Assembly: GCA_900759435.1 (NCBI GenBank)
Contig: CAAEVD010000112.1
Coordinates: 1 to 9,556 of the forward strand
DNA from: an uncultured Collinsella sp.
GTDB taxonomy: Bacteria > Actinomycetota > Coriobacteriia > Coriobacteriales > Coriobacteriaceae
Reading direction: 5' to 3'
DNA: 9,556 bases
A model generated the notes under the pieces. The model saw only the letters and a program-made list of their open reading frames with translations. It was not told where the DNA came from and searched no databases. Positions 1 to 6,083 of the stretch are shown piece by piece (position 1 is the first letter of the stretch; each line of letters begins with the position of its first letter). A program made the translations under genes and the position numbers.

Positions 1-109
1 CCGTTTTTTTCGAGCACCCGGCAAGCACCGTGGCAGCGCCCGCGGCAGCCCCACCGAGTACAAAGCCGCGACGCGATATTCCGTTCTTGATGTGATCGGC
101 GATACCCAT
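1..109 (-). CDS. Tat-exported lipoprotein, N-terminal fragment (runs off the left edge)
   Basis: Reading leftwards from the ATG at 109-107, the first 36 residues form a textbook export signal. A basic start is followed by a twin-arginine motif (S12-R13-R14-G15-F16-V17-L18), an Ala/Gly-rich hydrophobic stretch, and a lipobox L29-A30-G31-C32 followed by S-K-K-T. The mature protein should therefore be exported folded by Tat, lipidated on Cys32 and anchored on the outer face of the membrane. Its start overlaps the stop of the upstream TSCPD gene by one base (TAATG), so the two are probably translationally coupled. Many such lipoproteins are transporter substrate-binding proteins, but the functional domain lies outside the window and I cannot assign a role. 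Confidence 0.8.
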   Translation of the reverse strand, partial: MGIADHIKNGISRRGFVLGGAAAGAATVLAGCSKKT

Positions 110-372
110 TAGGCGATCTCGGTGCGAGCGGCCTCGATAGCGCGTGTAAGCTGGTCGGCGCAGGAGGTCTTTTTCATACCGCAGGTATTACCGGCGAGAA
201 CCTCGATTACGCGATCGGCAGGAGCGCCCTCGACCAGCTTGGAGATAGCCTTGAGATTGCCGTCGCAGCCGCCGGTAAACTCAACGCCCATCACCTTGTT
301 GCCGTCATCGGAAAGATCAAGGTGAATATTGCGAGCACACACGCCCTGAGGCTTGTAATCAAACGAAATCAT
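109..372 (-). CDS. TSCPD domain protein, TIGR03905-like
   Basis: This small cytosolic protein of 87 residues has no signal or membrane segment. It has four cysteines: C12 (GVCARNIHL), C36 (FTGGCDGNL), C64 (GNTCG) and C71 (KKTSCADQL). The pattern GGCxGNLKAISKL followed by TSCxDQL matches the short stand-alone TSCPD family (TIGR03905). Related sequence occurs at the C-terminus of B12-dependent ribonucleotide reductases. The usual Pro of TSCPD is Ala here. The four conserved Cys suggest metal or redox chemistry, but the role of the family is not established. The start is supported by GAGAGGGG five bases upstream (378-385). It is followed, with a one-base overlap, by the Tat lipoprotein gene. It lies 128 bp downstream of purB behind a hairpin and has a weak promoter of its own. 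Confidence 0.88.
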   Translation of the reverse strand: MISFDYKPQGVCARNIHLDLSDDGNKVMGVEFTGGCDGNLKAISKLVEGAPADRVIEVLAGNTCGMKKTSCADQLTRAIEAARTEIA

Positions 373-405
373 GCGATCCCCTCTCAGAATGTTATTCGAG
401 ACGAC

Positions 406-433
406 TATTATCCCCGTCTTTCCCTAAATGCAA
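406..433 (-). promoter_or_regulatory. Candidate sigma70-type promoter for the TSCPD gene
   Basis: On the minus strand TTGCAT (433-428) is followed after 15-16 bases by GATAAT (412-407) or ATAATA (411-406). Transcription would begin about 28 bases before the TSCPD start codon. The spacing is short for a standard promoter, so this is only a candidate. It lies immediately after the purB hairpin, as expected for a separate unit. Confidence 0.3.
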
Positions 434-436
434 CGA

Positions 437-474
437 GGCGCTTTGCCGGCAACACACATTACCAGCAAAGCGCC
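437..474 (-). terminator. Hairpin downstream of purB, probable weak terminator
   Basis: A perfect 10-bp inverted repeat (437-446 GGCGCTTTGC, 465-474 GCAAAGCGCC) encloses an 18-base loop. Two more G-C pairs are possible inside after one mismatch. It starts 27 bases beyond the purB stop. On the minus strand it is followed by TCGTTGCATTTAGG, which is not a proper T-tract, so termination may be leaky and the TSCPD gene could partly share the purB transcript. Confidence 0.5.
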
Positions 475-500
475 CTAAAAAGCTAACGTTATGCCCGAAC

Positions 501-1847
501 CTACTCGAAGCTCAGCTGCTCCAGGCGATCGAAGACCGTGTCGATACGGGTGAGGAAGTCCCACGGATCAAAGATCTCGTCGAGTTTCTCCTGGCTGACG
601 GTGCAGCGCGGATCGGCCTCGAGACGCTCCTTAAAGGTAGGGCCGGAGACACAATCCTGTACCTCGTGCCAGGTTGCCATGGCGTTCTCCTGCACAATGG
701 CGTACGCGTCCTCGCGGGTGATGCCCGTGTCGACGAGGGCGAGCAGCACCTTGGAGGAGAAGATCAGGCCGCGGGTCTTGTTGAGATTGGCCATCATGCG
801 AGCCGGATAGAGCTGCAGGCCGTCGATCACGCGAATGAGGCACTGGAACATGTGGTCGAGCGCGATGAAGCTATCGGCCTGGGCGACACGCTCGGCGGAA
901 GAGTGCGAAATGTCGCGCTCGTGCCACAGGGCGACGTTGTCAAAGGCGACCTGAGCGTTTGACTTCACGACGCGCGACAGGCCGCAGACCTTCTCCATGG
1001 TGATGGGGTTGCGCTTGTGCGGCATGGCGGAGCTGCCCTTTTGACCCTTGCGGAAGGGCTCCTCGGCCTCGAGTGTATCGGTCTTCTGCAGGTTGCGGAC
1101 CTCGGTCGCGATGCGCTCGCAGGTGGCCGCTGTAGTGGCAAGCACGCCGGCAAGGTAGGCGTGGTGATCGCGGCTGATGACCTGCGTGGACAGCGGATCG
1201 TGGACCAGACCCAGGTGCTCGCAGACGTACTCCTCGACGAACGGCTCGATGGAGCTGTAGGTGCCGACGGCACCGGAGATGGCACCGAAGGCAACGTTCT
1301 TGCGAGCATCCTCAAGACGATCGAGATCGCGCTTGAGCTCCCATGCCCAAGAGCCAAACTTCATACCGAAGGTCATCGGCTCGGCATGGATGCCATGGGT
1401 GCGGCCGGCGCAGAGCGTATTGCGCTCCTCGAAGGCGCGGCGTTTGCAGATCACGCCGAGCTTCTTGACGTCCTCGATAATCAGGTCACACGCCTGAGTA
1501 AGTTGATAGCACAGAGCAGTATCACCCAGGTCGGAGCTGGTCATACCGTAGTGAACCCAGCGGCTAGGCTTGGGCTCGCCCTCGGGAACATCGGCGTCGA
1601 TATATTCCTTCATGTTGGTCAGGAAGGCGATGACATCGTGGCGCGTGACCTCCTCGATCTCGTCAACCTTCGCCTTCTCAAAGTTGGCGTGGTCGCGAAT
1701 CCACTGGGCCTCTTCTTTGGAAATACCGATCTTGCCGAGCTCCGCCTGAGCCTCGCAGGCCAGGACCTCAATCTCCTGCCAAATGGCATACTTGTTCTCG
1801 AGGGAGAAGATATGTCCCATCTCCGGGCGGGTATAGCGATCGATCAT
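501..1847 (-). CDS. purB: Adenylosuccinate lyase
   Basis: A cytosolic enzyme of purine synthesis. It releases fumarate from SAICAR (giving AICAR) and from adenylosuccinate (giving AMP). The 448-residue length fits the family, a homotetramer of the fumarase/aspartase superfamily. Visible motifs are TRHDV (His70), HYGMTSSDLGDT (99-110), RTHGIHAEP (149-157, His151 being the expected catalytic His), SGAVGTY (191-197) and the signature loop GSSAMPHKRNP (271-281) with the catalytic serine. All key residues look intact. I chose the ATG at 1847 over an in-frame start 14 codons upstream because AAAGGAG lies just before it and the protein then begins MIDRYTRPEMG, the usual start in this family. It seems to be transcribed alone from a promoter just upstream. 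No other purine gene is in the window. Confidence 0.97.
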   Translation of the reverse strand: MIDRYTRPEMGHIFSLENKYAIWQEIEVLACEAQAELGKIGISKEEAQWIRDHANFEKAKVDEIEEVTRHDVIAFLTNMKEYIDADVPEGEPKPSRWVHYGMTSSDLGDTALCYQLTQACDLIIEDVKKLGVICKRRAFEERNTLCAGRTHGIHAEPMTFGMKFGSWAWELKRDLDRLEDARKNVAFGAISGAVGTYSSIEPFVEEYVCEHLGLVHDPLSTQVISRDHHAYLAGVLATTAATCERIATEVRNLQKTDTLEAEEPFRKGQKGSSAMPHKRNPITMEKVCGLSRVVKSNAQVAFDNVALWHERDISHSSAERVAQADSFIALDHMFQCLIRVIDGLQLYPARMMANLNKTRGLIFSSKVLLALVDTGITREDAYAIVQENAMATWHEVQDCVSGPTFKERLEADPRCTVSQEKLDEIFDPWDFLTRIDTVFDRLEQLSFE

Positions 1848-1876
1848 AGCGGCTCCTTTTTGGTTATTGGCACGTT

Positions 1877-1897
1877 GGTCGTAACCCAACCATTGTA
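1877..1897 (-). promoter_or_regulatory. Candidate purB -10 box and leader hairpin
   Basis: On the minus strand TACAAT (1897-1892) is a good -10 box about 45 bases before the purB start. No matching -35 is visible 17-18 bases upstream. The first leader bases can form a small hairpin (GTTGG and CCAAC around a short loop, about 1891-1875). I see no PurR-type operator or guanine riboswitch, although the leader is too short to hold a riboswitch anyway. Confidence 0.4.
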
Positions 1898-1950
1898 CCG
1901 TGCGCGGGCGCGAGTATGGGCAGCAGGCATTAACCTAACATTTTGAAACA

Positions 1951-2001
1951 GGAGCGGCCATGGGGACGTCCGCGTATTTGCTTCGCAAATACGCACCGGC
2001 T
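1951..2001. repeat. 51-bp hairpin repeat, copy 1
   Basis: Matches 2082-2132 at 47 of 51 positions; the differences are at 1958, 1961, 1962 and 1984. The unit starts with GGAGCGG, like the complement of the nearby tRNA-Gly 3' end. It then holds the palindrome GGACGTCC (1964-1971) and a perfect 10-bp hairpin GCGTATTTGC / GCAAATACGC (1972-1981, 1985-1994) with a 3-base loop. It lies between the purB promoter and the tRNA terminator. No protein gene explains it. It resembles REP-type palindromic repeats, but I cannot count its copies elsewhere in the genome. Confidence 0.8.
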
Positions 2002-2080
2002 GCGGTCGGCATGCCCCGGTTCACGAAACCGCCGAAGGAGACCAGATCGAGCCGAGTGTCCCAGCATCCCCCTTGGCTGA

Positions 2081-2097
2081 TGGAGCGGGCAACGGGA
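2081..2097 (-). repeat. Exact 17-bp duplicate of the tRNA-Gly 3' end
   Basis: TGGAGCGGGCAACGGGA at 2081-2097 is identical to 2273-2289. On the minus strand this is the last base of the T-loop, the 3' half of the T-stem, the acceptor 3' strand, the discriminator and CCA. A copied tRNA 3' end is the typical attachment-site footprint of tyrosine-integrase elements. Here the two copies are only 192 bp apart, and no integrase is present. It may be a scar or a decayed tRNA copy instead. Confidence 0.7.
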
Positions 2098-2132
2098 CGT
2101 CCGCGTATTTGCTTTGCAAATACGCACCGGCT
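2082..2132. repeat. 51-bp hairpin repeat, copy 2
   Basis: Second copy of the element at 1951-2001, displaced by 131 bp in the same orientation. The 10-bp hairpin arms are 2103-2112 and 2116-2125, with loop TTT in place of TTC. This copy begins inside the 17-bp tRNA 3'-end duplicate and keeps that match intact, whereas copy 1 has drifted from it. Read on the minus strand, both copies encode AYL-x-SKYADVP in one frame, but no start or ribosome site supports translation. Confidence 0.8.
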
Positions 2133-2135
2133 TCA

Positions 2136-2217
2136 GGCGCCTGCCGGCGCCTTCGCCTGCTCGCTACAAACGCTTCGCGTTTGCTTTACGCTCGCACCCT
2201 GGCGGGTTCGAATCCCG
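2136..2217. other. Short hairpins and an inverted tRNA T-arm fragment
   Basis: After repeat copy 2 come two more compact hairpins: GGCGCC/GGCGCC around TGCC (2136-2151) and CAAACGC/GCGTTTG around TTC (2167-2183). At 2202-2217 the plus strand reads GCGGGTTCGAATCCCG, exactly the T-arm of the tRNA-Gly that lies on the opposite strand (2300-2285). No complementary 5' acceptor strand was found upstream, so this is a tRNA fragment and not a tRNA gene. Together with the repeats it fills the gene-free stretch between purB and the tRNA. Confidence 0.6.
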
Positions 2218-2229
2218 GCACTTGGTAGT

Positions 2230-2261
2230 AAAAAGCACGGCAACGTAACGCTGCCGTGCTT
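2230..2261 (-). terminator. Rho-independent terminator of tRNA-Gly
   Basis: On the minus strand AAGCACGGCA, a 9-base loop and TGCCGTGCTT form a perfect 10-bp stem (2261-2252 with 2242-2233). It runs into five T residues (2234-2230), beginning 12 bases beyond the encoded CCA. An 11-bp outer inverted repeat (2227-2237 with 2263-2273, AGTAAAAAGCA) could form a longer competing stem and give some activity on the plus strand as well. Confidence 0.85.
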
Positions 2262-2272
2262 GTGCTTTTTAC

Positions 2273-2347
2273 TGGAGCGGGCAACGGGATTCGAACCCGC
2301 GAGTGTCAGCTTGGGAAGCTGATGCCTTACCACTTGGCGATGCCCGC
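2273..2347 (-). tRNA. tRNA-Gly (anticodon CCC), CCA end encoded
   Basis: The minus strand folds into a full cloverleaf. The acceptor GCGGGCA pairs with TGCCCGC, the D-stem is GCC/GGC, the anticodon stem is TCAGC/GCTGA with loop TTCCCAA, the variable region is CACTC, and the T-stem GCGGG/CCCGT encloses TTCGAAT. The anticodon CCC is the complement of 2313-2315 and reads GGG glycine codons. The discriminator is T, as in other bacterial glycine tRNAs, and CCA (2275-2273) is encoded. A promoter precedes it and a terminator follows, so it is a single-gene unit. Its 3' end is duplicated downstream at 2081-2097. Confidence 0.97.
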
Positions 2348-2360
2348 TTGTGTGTTGGCT

Positions 2361-2390
2361 AGTATAACGCGGTTGTCTTGTTCGATACAA
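2361..2390 (-). promoter_or_regulatory. tRNA-Gly promoter
   Basis: On the minus strand TTGTAT (2390-2385) and TATACT (2366-2361) are separated by 18 bases. The predicted start is some 6-8 bases before the mature tRNA 5' end at 2347, as is common for tRNA genes. Confidence 0.65.
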
Positions 2391-2399
2391 GGGTGTCGA

Positions 2400-2644
2400 T
2401 GCTTGTTTTAGCTGTGGAGAATCGTTTGAAAACCGCGCCAATTGTGGAGATGAGGACCTCTGTCGTTCTTTTCTTACCATCTTCTACCTGCGTTTTTATC
2501 TGATTGTTGTATTTGAGCTCGATTTATCAGAAATCGGGCAAGCTTTTGGTCAGCTTCTGGTACTTACCCGCATGAACCATGGCGGTAGCCTCATCCCAAG
2601 CGCCGCGGCCTCCCCGTGCGGCGCACGAGGGATAAGGAGCAGCC
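2400..2644 (+). promoter_or_regulatory. Leader region of the adhesin gene: hairpin and Shine-Dalgarno site
   Basis: AAGGAG (2634-2639) lies five bases before the ATG at 2645 and fixes the start. An in-frame TAA at 2633-2635 excludes an earlier one. Just upstream a 7-bp GC-only hairpin (GCGCCGC 2600-2606, GCGGCGC 2618-2624, 11-base loop) ends ten bases before the ribosome site and may affect initiation. Further up, TGTGGAGA occurs twice (2413-2420, 2443-2450), 30 bp apart, a possible regulator site. I found no convincing -35/-10 pair for the adhesin here. Confidence 0.5.
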
Positions 2645-5600
2645 ATGTCCAACGCACTCACGCACTCTGTCCACAGCGCAATCGCAACAGGTCCGCTGCT
2701 CCTGCTCCTCTTTTTTCTGATCGGCTGTCTGGCCCCAGGGGCCGCACTCGCCGTCGACGGGAGTGACGCCCTTAATTTCCGCACCATAAGCGACGGTTGC
2801 GGCCCCTTCGGTGTCGGTAAATACGAGGCACAGGACACTTCGATTTCGTACTGCATGAACCAAGACTGCCCCGGCCCCAGCAAGCCGGGAGGGCCATGGC
2901 GCACATATAACCAAGGCTGGACATGGCTCGATGACGAATTTGCCGCCATCGTCTGTCACGGATACCCCTCCAGCACATCCTTTGGGGGCCACAACCTGTC
3001 GCCCGATCTCGCCCGTGCCGCCACCCAGATTGCCGTGTGGATGCTCAAGGGAACCACGCGCCCCGACGGCACCTATTCGTATACAAATAGCAAGGGAGTT
3101 GCCAGGAGTGGTAGGTTTTACGAAAACGCCGAGGCCGTAGCGGCTGCACGTTGGCTCTACGACAGCGCTAAGTCCGGATCCATTAAGGCAGCCCCACATC
3201 GAGCCAGGCGTTATCACGGCCCGGTCTCGGGCGAGGGTCGACACCAGGACATGCTCTATGTTCTGCCCGCCGTCTCCGTATCGTTCCAAAAACAATCGTC
3301 CCAGGCTGACATCACCGCCGGTAACGACACCTACAGACTCGGTGGCGCAACCTTCGATATCTTTGAAAGTGCGGGCGATGCACGTGTCGGCACTATCCAG
3401 ATGGACGAAAACGGGCGTGCACAAGCAACGCTTTTGCCCAATACGGCATATTACCTGGTCGAAACCAAAGCCCCGGCAGGCTATATCCCTCGAAGCGACC
3501 GAATAGCCTTCACCACACAAAACAGCGGCGAACATGTCACTGTCAACGAGCAGCCCGGCACCATCACCTTGCGTATTGCAAAAATCGATGCCGCCACGGA
3601 TGCCGGCGCCCAAGTTGGGGCGTCGCTTGCGGGCGCCGAATTCACCTGCGTCTCGCAATCAACTCCCGGCTGGACTCGCACCCTTACGACCGACGAAAAC
3701 GGGCGGGCGACCCTCAATGACGTTCCTCTGGGCACCTTTACCATCTACGAATCGAAAGCGCCCGAGGGCTACCTGATTTCAAACGATTGTTGGAGCTACA
3801 CCGTCGGTGTCGAGCAACTCGGAGATACGGGCATCGTTGAGCTCGAATGCCGTATTCCCAACATCCCCATCGCCTTTGACCTTGAAATCTCGAAGTTTAA
3901 GGACCATGGCGACAACGACGAGTCCGGCCTTGAACAGCCGGCGGAAGGCGTCGTCTTTGAAGTTGTCAGCAATAGCTCCCAACAAGTCGTCGGCACGTTG
4001 GCCACAAACGTTTACGGTTTCGCCTCCACCAAAGACCAGCCCGAAGCATGGTTTGGCGTAGGCAAGCGACCCGCCGGCGCTCACGGTGCCATTCCCTACG
4101 ACCGCGCGGGCTACACCGTTCGCGAGGTTGCAGAAACGGTCCCGGAAGGATTTAAGCAAGCAGGAGAATGGACCATCACAGCAGAGCAGACCGCAGACGG
4201 CGCCGAGTTTCAGTACATCGTTGACAACCATGCACTATCGACACACCTTCAAATCGTAAAGTGCGATGCTCAGACCGGCGGCACCGTACCGCTTGCCGGC
4301 TTTACGTTCCAGCTGCTCGATAGCCACCACGAGCCTGTCTCGCAAACATGTTGGTATCCGGCCCACAATGTAATGAATACCTTCACAACCGATGCAACCG
4401 GCGCCGTCACGCTGCCCGAATCACTTCATCCCGGAACATACTACGTGCACGAGGCATCGGCCAAGGAACCGTATCTGCGCGGAGAAGACCTGGAGATAAC
4501 GATTCCCGCCGACAGAAATCTGACACCGGTCGCTGTCGCCTCGTTCTATGACGACGCCGCAACCGGAAGCATCGAAATCATTAAGACGGATGCTGTAGAT
4601 GGGCGCGCCCTCGCTGGGGCCACGTTTGACATCCGCGCTGACGGCGACATCGTGCGAACCGACGGCAGCATCGTCGCCCTGGATGGCGAAACCGTCGCCA
4701 CCGTTACGACCGACGAACGGGGGCAAGCGCGAGTCGACCATCTTTCGCTGGGATGCGGTACCGCCACCTATGAGGTCGTCGAAACACAAGCGCCCGAAGG
4801 TTACCTGCTCAACCCGACCCCACATACTGTGAAGTTGTCGTACGCTGACCAGCAAACGCCCGTGATCGAAGTGCGCCTTGACGTTTCCAACGACTACACC
4901 AAGATCGATGTCTCCAAAGTCGACGCGTGCGGAGGTCAGGAAGTGACAGGCGCCGAGCTTGTCCTCTGCGACTCCAATGGCAACGAAATCGATTCTTGGA
5001 CTTCATCCGGCAAACCGCACCACATTGAGCACCTTTCGCCCGGCACCTACACCCTACGCGAAACGATGTCTCCGCGTACCTACGACCTCGCCGAAGAGAT
5101 AACGTTTGAAGTAAAGGCCACGGGAGAAGTTCAAACCGTAGCCATGAAGGATACCCCCATCGAGATCAGGGGAAGCGTCGATAAGCGCCAAGAGATTGCA
5201 CAGCCAGTCGTAAGCAAACTCGTTGCCAACGGCGACGGAAAAAACCGAGCCAAAGCACGGGCCAATACGCAAGGCGCCTTCTCCTATACCATCGACGCCA
5301 AAAATGAGTCGAGCACCTGGGTCGACGAGTTAACCATCACCGACGACCTTGAGTGCGTCAAAGATGGTGCAGCGAAACTCGTTGCCGTTGAAACCCCCAT
5401 TGCGGTCGGTGATCTAAACGGGCTGTGCAACGTGTGGTATCGAACGTCTCCGGCAGGAACAAGCGATACGGGCAGGCAGGTCAATGCAACGCTTGACGAC
5501 GGGCACCACAATCCTTGGCTCGAAACGGAAGAGGTTGCAAAGCTGCTGGGCGACGATGTGCGTCTCGTCGATTACGACGGGTGGCACCTATGGAAAGCAG

Positions 5601-6076
5601 ATATCCCGACGGACAAGTCCGTCACGCTCGATACGAAAGAGCTTGATCTTACAGACGACGCCGTCATCACGGGCATCCGTTTTGAATACGGTGCGGTAGC
5701 CGCCGACTTTACAACCAGAAGCGAGGCGGACTCTTGGACCCGGGATGACCTTAAAGACGAACACGACGATCTTGACGATGCCAAGGCGGCCCTTAACTCG
5801 GATGCCCGAGCCGCAGTCGTGCATATGCAGGCAACGTCGTCCTATACGCCCCAAACCGCACTTGCTAACAGCGCGCACGTCGATCTTTGCCGCAACGGCG
5901 GTGGCGATAAACTCGAGGCGCATGATGAGGATCGCGTCATCCAACGATGCGCCCTGCCTCAGAACCTGCCGGCAACGGGATCTGTTCCCGTCGCCGCATG
6001 CATCACCGCACTCCTGACCTCAGGCGCTGCAGCCATATGGTTCGCTCACCTTAGGTCAGCCACAAAGAAGCGCTAG
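2645..6076 (+). CDS. LPxTG-anchored thioester/SpaA-domain surface adhesin
   Basis: A 1143-residue secreted protein predicted to be attached to the cell wall by a sortase. Residues 1-36 are a signal peptide (cut after ALA36). Residues about 45-210 resemble a thioester (TQXA) domain, with Cys70 (SYCMN) and Gln128 in TQIAVW likely forming an internal Cys-Gln thioester able to bind host or surface molecules covalently. Six SpaA/CnaB-type domains follow, with candidate Lys/Glu/acceptor residues K216/E273/N301, K313/E369/N406, K417/E494/N528, K539/E603/D636, K647/E713/N749 and K758/E806/D836. The APEGY motif recurs. Residues about 843-1100 are another Ig-like region. LPATG (1108-1112), a hydrophobic helix and KKR end the protein. 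There is no YPKN-type pilin motif and no sortase gene nearby, so a single-chain or tip adhesin is more likely than a pilus shaft. The mature part has 16 cysteines, which is unusual. The target is unknown. Confidence 0.93.
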   Translation: MSNALTHSVHSAIATGPLLLLLFFLIGCLAPGAALAVDGSDALNFRTISDGCGPFGVGKYEAQDTSISYCMNQDCPGPSKPGGPWRTYNQGWTWLDDEFAAIVCHGYPSSTSFGGHNLSPDLARAATQIAVWMLKGTTRPDGTYSYTNSKGVARSGRFYENAEAVAAARWLYDSAKSGSIKAAPHRARRYHGPVSGEGRHQDMLYVLPAVSVSFQKQSSQADITAGNDTYRLGGATFDIFESAGDARVGTIQMDENGRAQATLLPNTAYYLVETKAPAGYIPRSDRIAFTTQNSGEHVTVNEQPGTITLRIAKIDAATDAGAQVGASLAGAEFTCVSQSTPGWTRTLTTDENGRATLNDVPLGTFTIYESKAPEGYLISNDCWSYTVGVEQLGDTGIVELECRIPNIPIAFDLEISKFKDHGDNDESGLEQPAEGVVFEVVSNSSQQVVGTLATNVYGFASTKDQPEAWFGVGKRPAGAHGAIPYDRAGYTVREVAETVPEGFKQAGEWTITAEQTADGAEFQYIVDNHALSTHLQIVKCDAQTGGTVPLAGFTFQLLDSHHEPVSQTCWYPAHNVMNTFTTDATGAVTLPESLHPGTYYVHEASAKEPYLRGEDLEITIPADRNLTPVAVASFYDDAATGSIEIIKTDAVDGRALAGATFDIRADGDIVRTDGSIVALDGETVATVTTDERGQARVDHLSLGCGTATYEVVETQAPEGYLLNPTPHTVKLSYADQQTPVIEVRLDVSNDYTKIDVSKVDACGGQEVTGAELVLCDSNGNEIDSWTSSGKPHHIEHLSPGTYTLRETMSPRTYDLAEEITFEVKATGEVQTVAMKDTPIEIRGSVDKRQEIAQPVVSKLVANGDGKNRAKARANTQGAFSYTIDAKNESSTWVDELTITDDLECVKDGAAKLVAVETPIAVGDLNGLCNVWYRTSPAGTSDTGRQVNATLDDGHHNPWLETEEVAKLLGDDVRLVDYDGWHLWKADIPTDKSVTLDTKELDLTDDAVITGIRFEYGAVAADFTTRSEADSWTRDDLKDEHDDLDDAKAALNSDARAAVVHMQATSSYTPQTALANSAHVDLCRNGGGDKLEAHDEDRVIQRCALPQNLPATGSVPVAACITALLTSGAAAIWFAHLRSATKKR

Positions 6077-6083
6077 CGCGATG

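Noticed and set aside
1017..1946. Plus-strand open frame of 309 codons opposite purB
   Set aside because: Antisense shadow of a clearly conserved enzyme gene.
1930..2127. Minus-strand open frames encoding MRICKANTRTSR and, in another frame, LVSFGGFVNRGMP
   Set aside because: Several frames stay open here because the DNA is GC-rich and repetitive. No ribosome site or recognisable domain. A decayed coding tail is possible but not supportable.
1951..2183. CRISPR array suggested by repeated hairpins
   Set aside because: Only two related copies 131 bp apart, spacers not of uniform length, and no cas gene.
1960..2322. Plus-strand open frame of 120 codons with an AGGAG upstream of its ATG
   Set aside because: It runs through both hairpin repeats and antisense through the tRNA; its end (LERATGFEPA) is the typical translation of a tRNA complement. 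Not a real gene.
2133..2480. Minus-strand open frame of 115 codons spanning the tRNA
   Set aside because: It translates the tRNA itself (LAGSNPVARSS) and its promoter and terminator. Spurious.
2572..2766. ATG at 2572 as a short leader peptide ahead of the adhesin
   Set aside because: No ribosome site, and it overlaps the adhesin start out of frame by over 100 bases; unlikely to be an attenuator peptide.
2591..3658. Minus-strand open frame of 355 codons opposite the adhesin N-terminus
   Set aside because: Shadow of the thioester and first SpaA domain coding sequence; no ribosome site and no recognisable domain.
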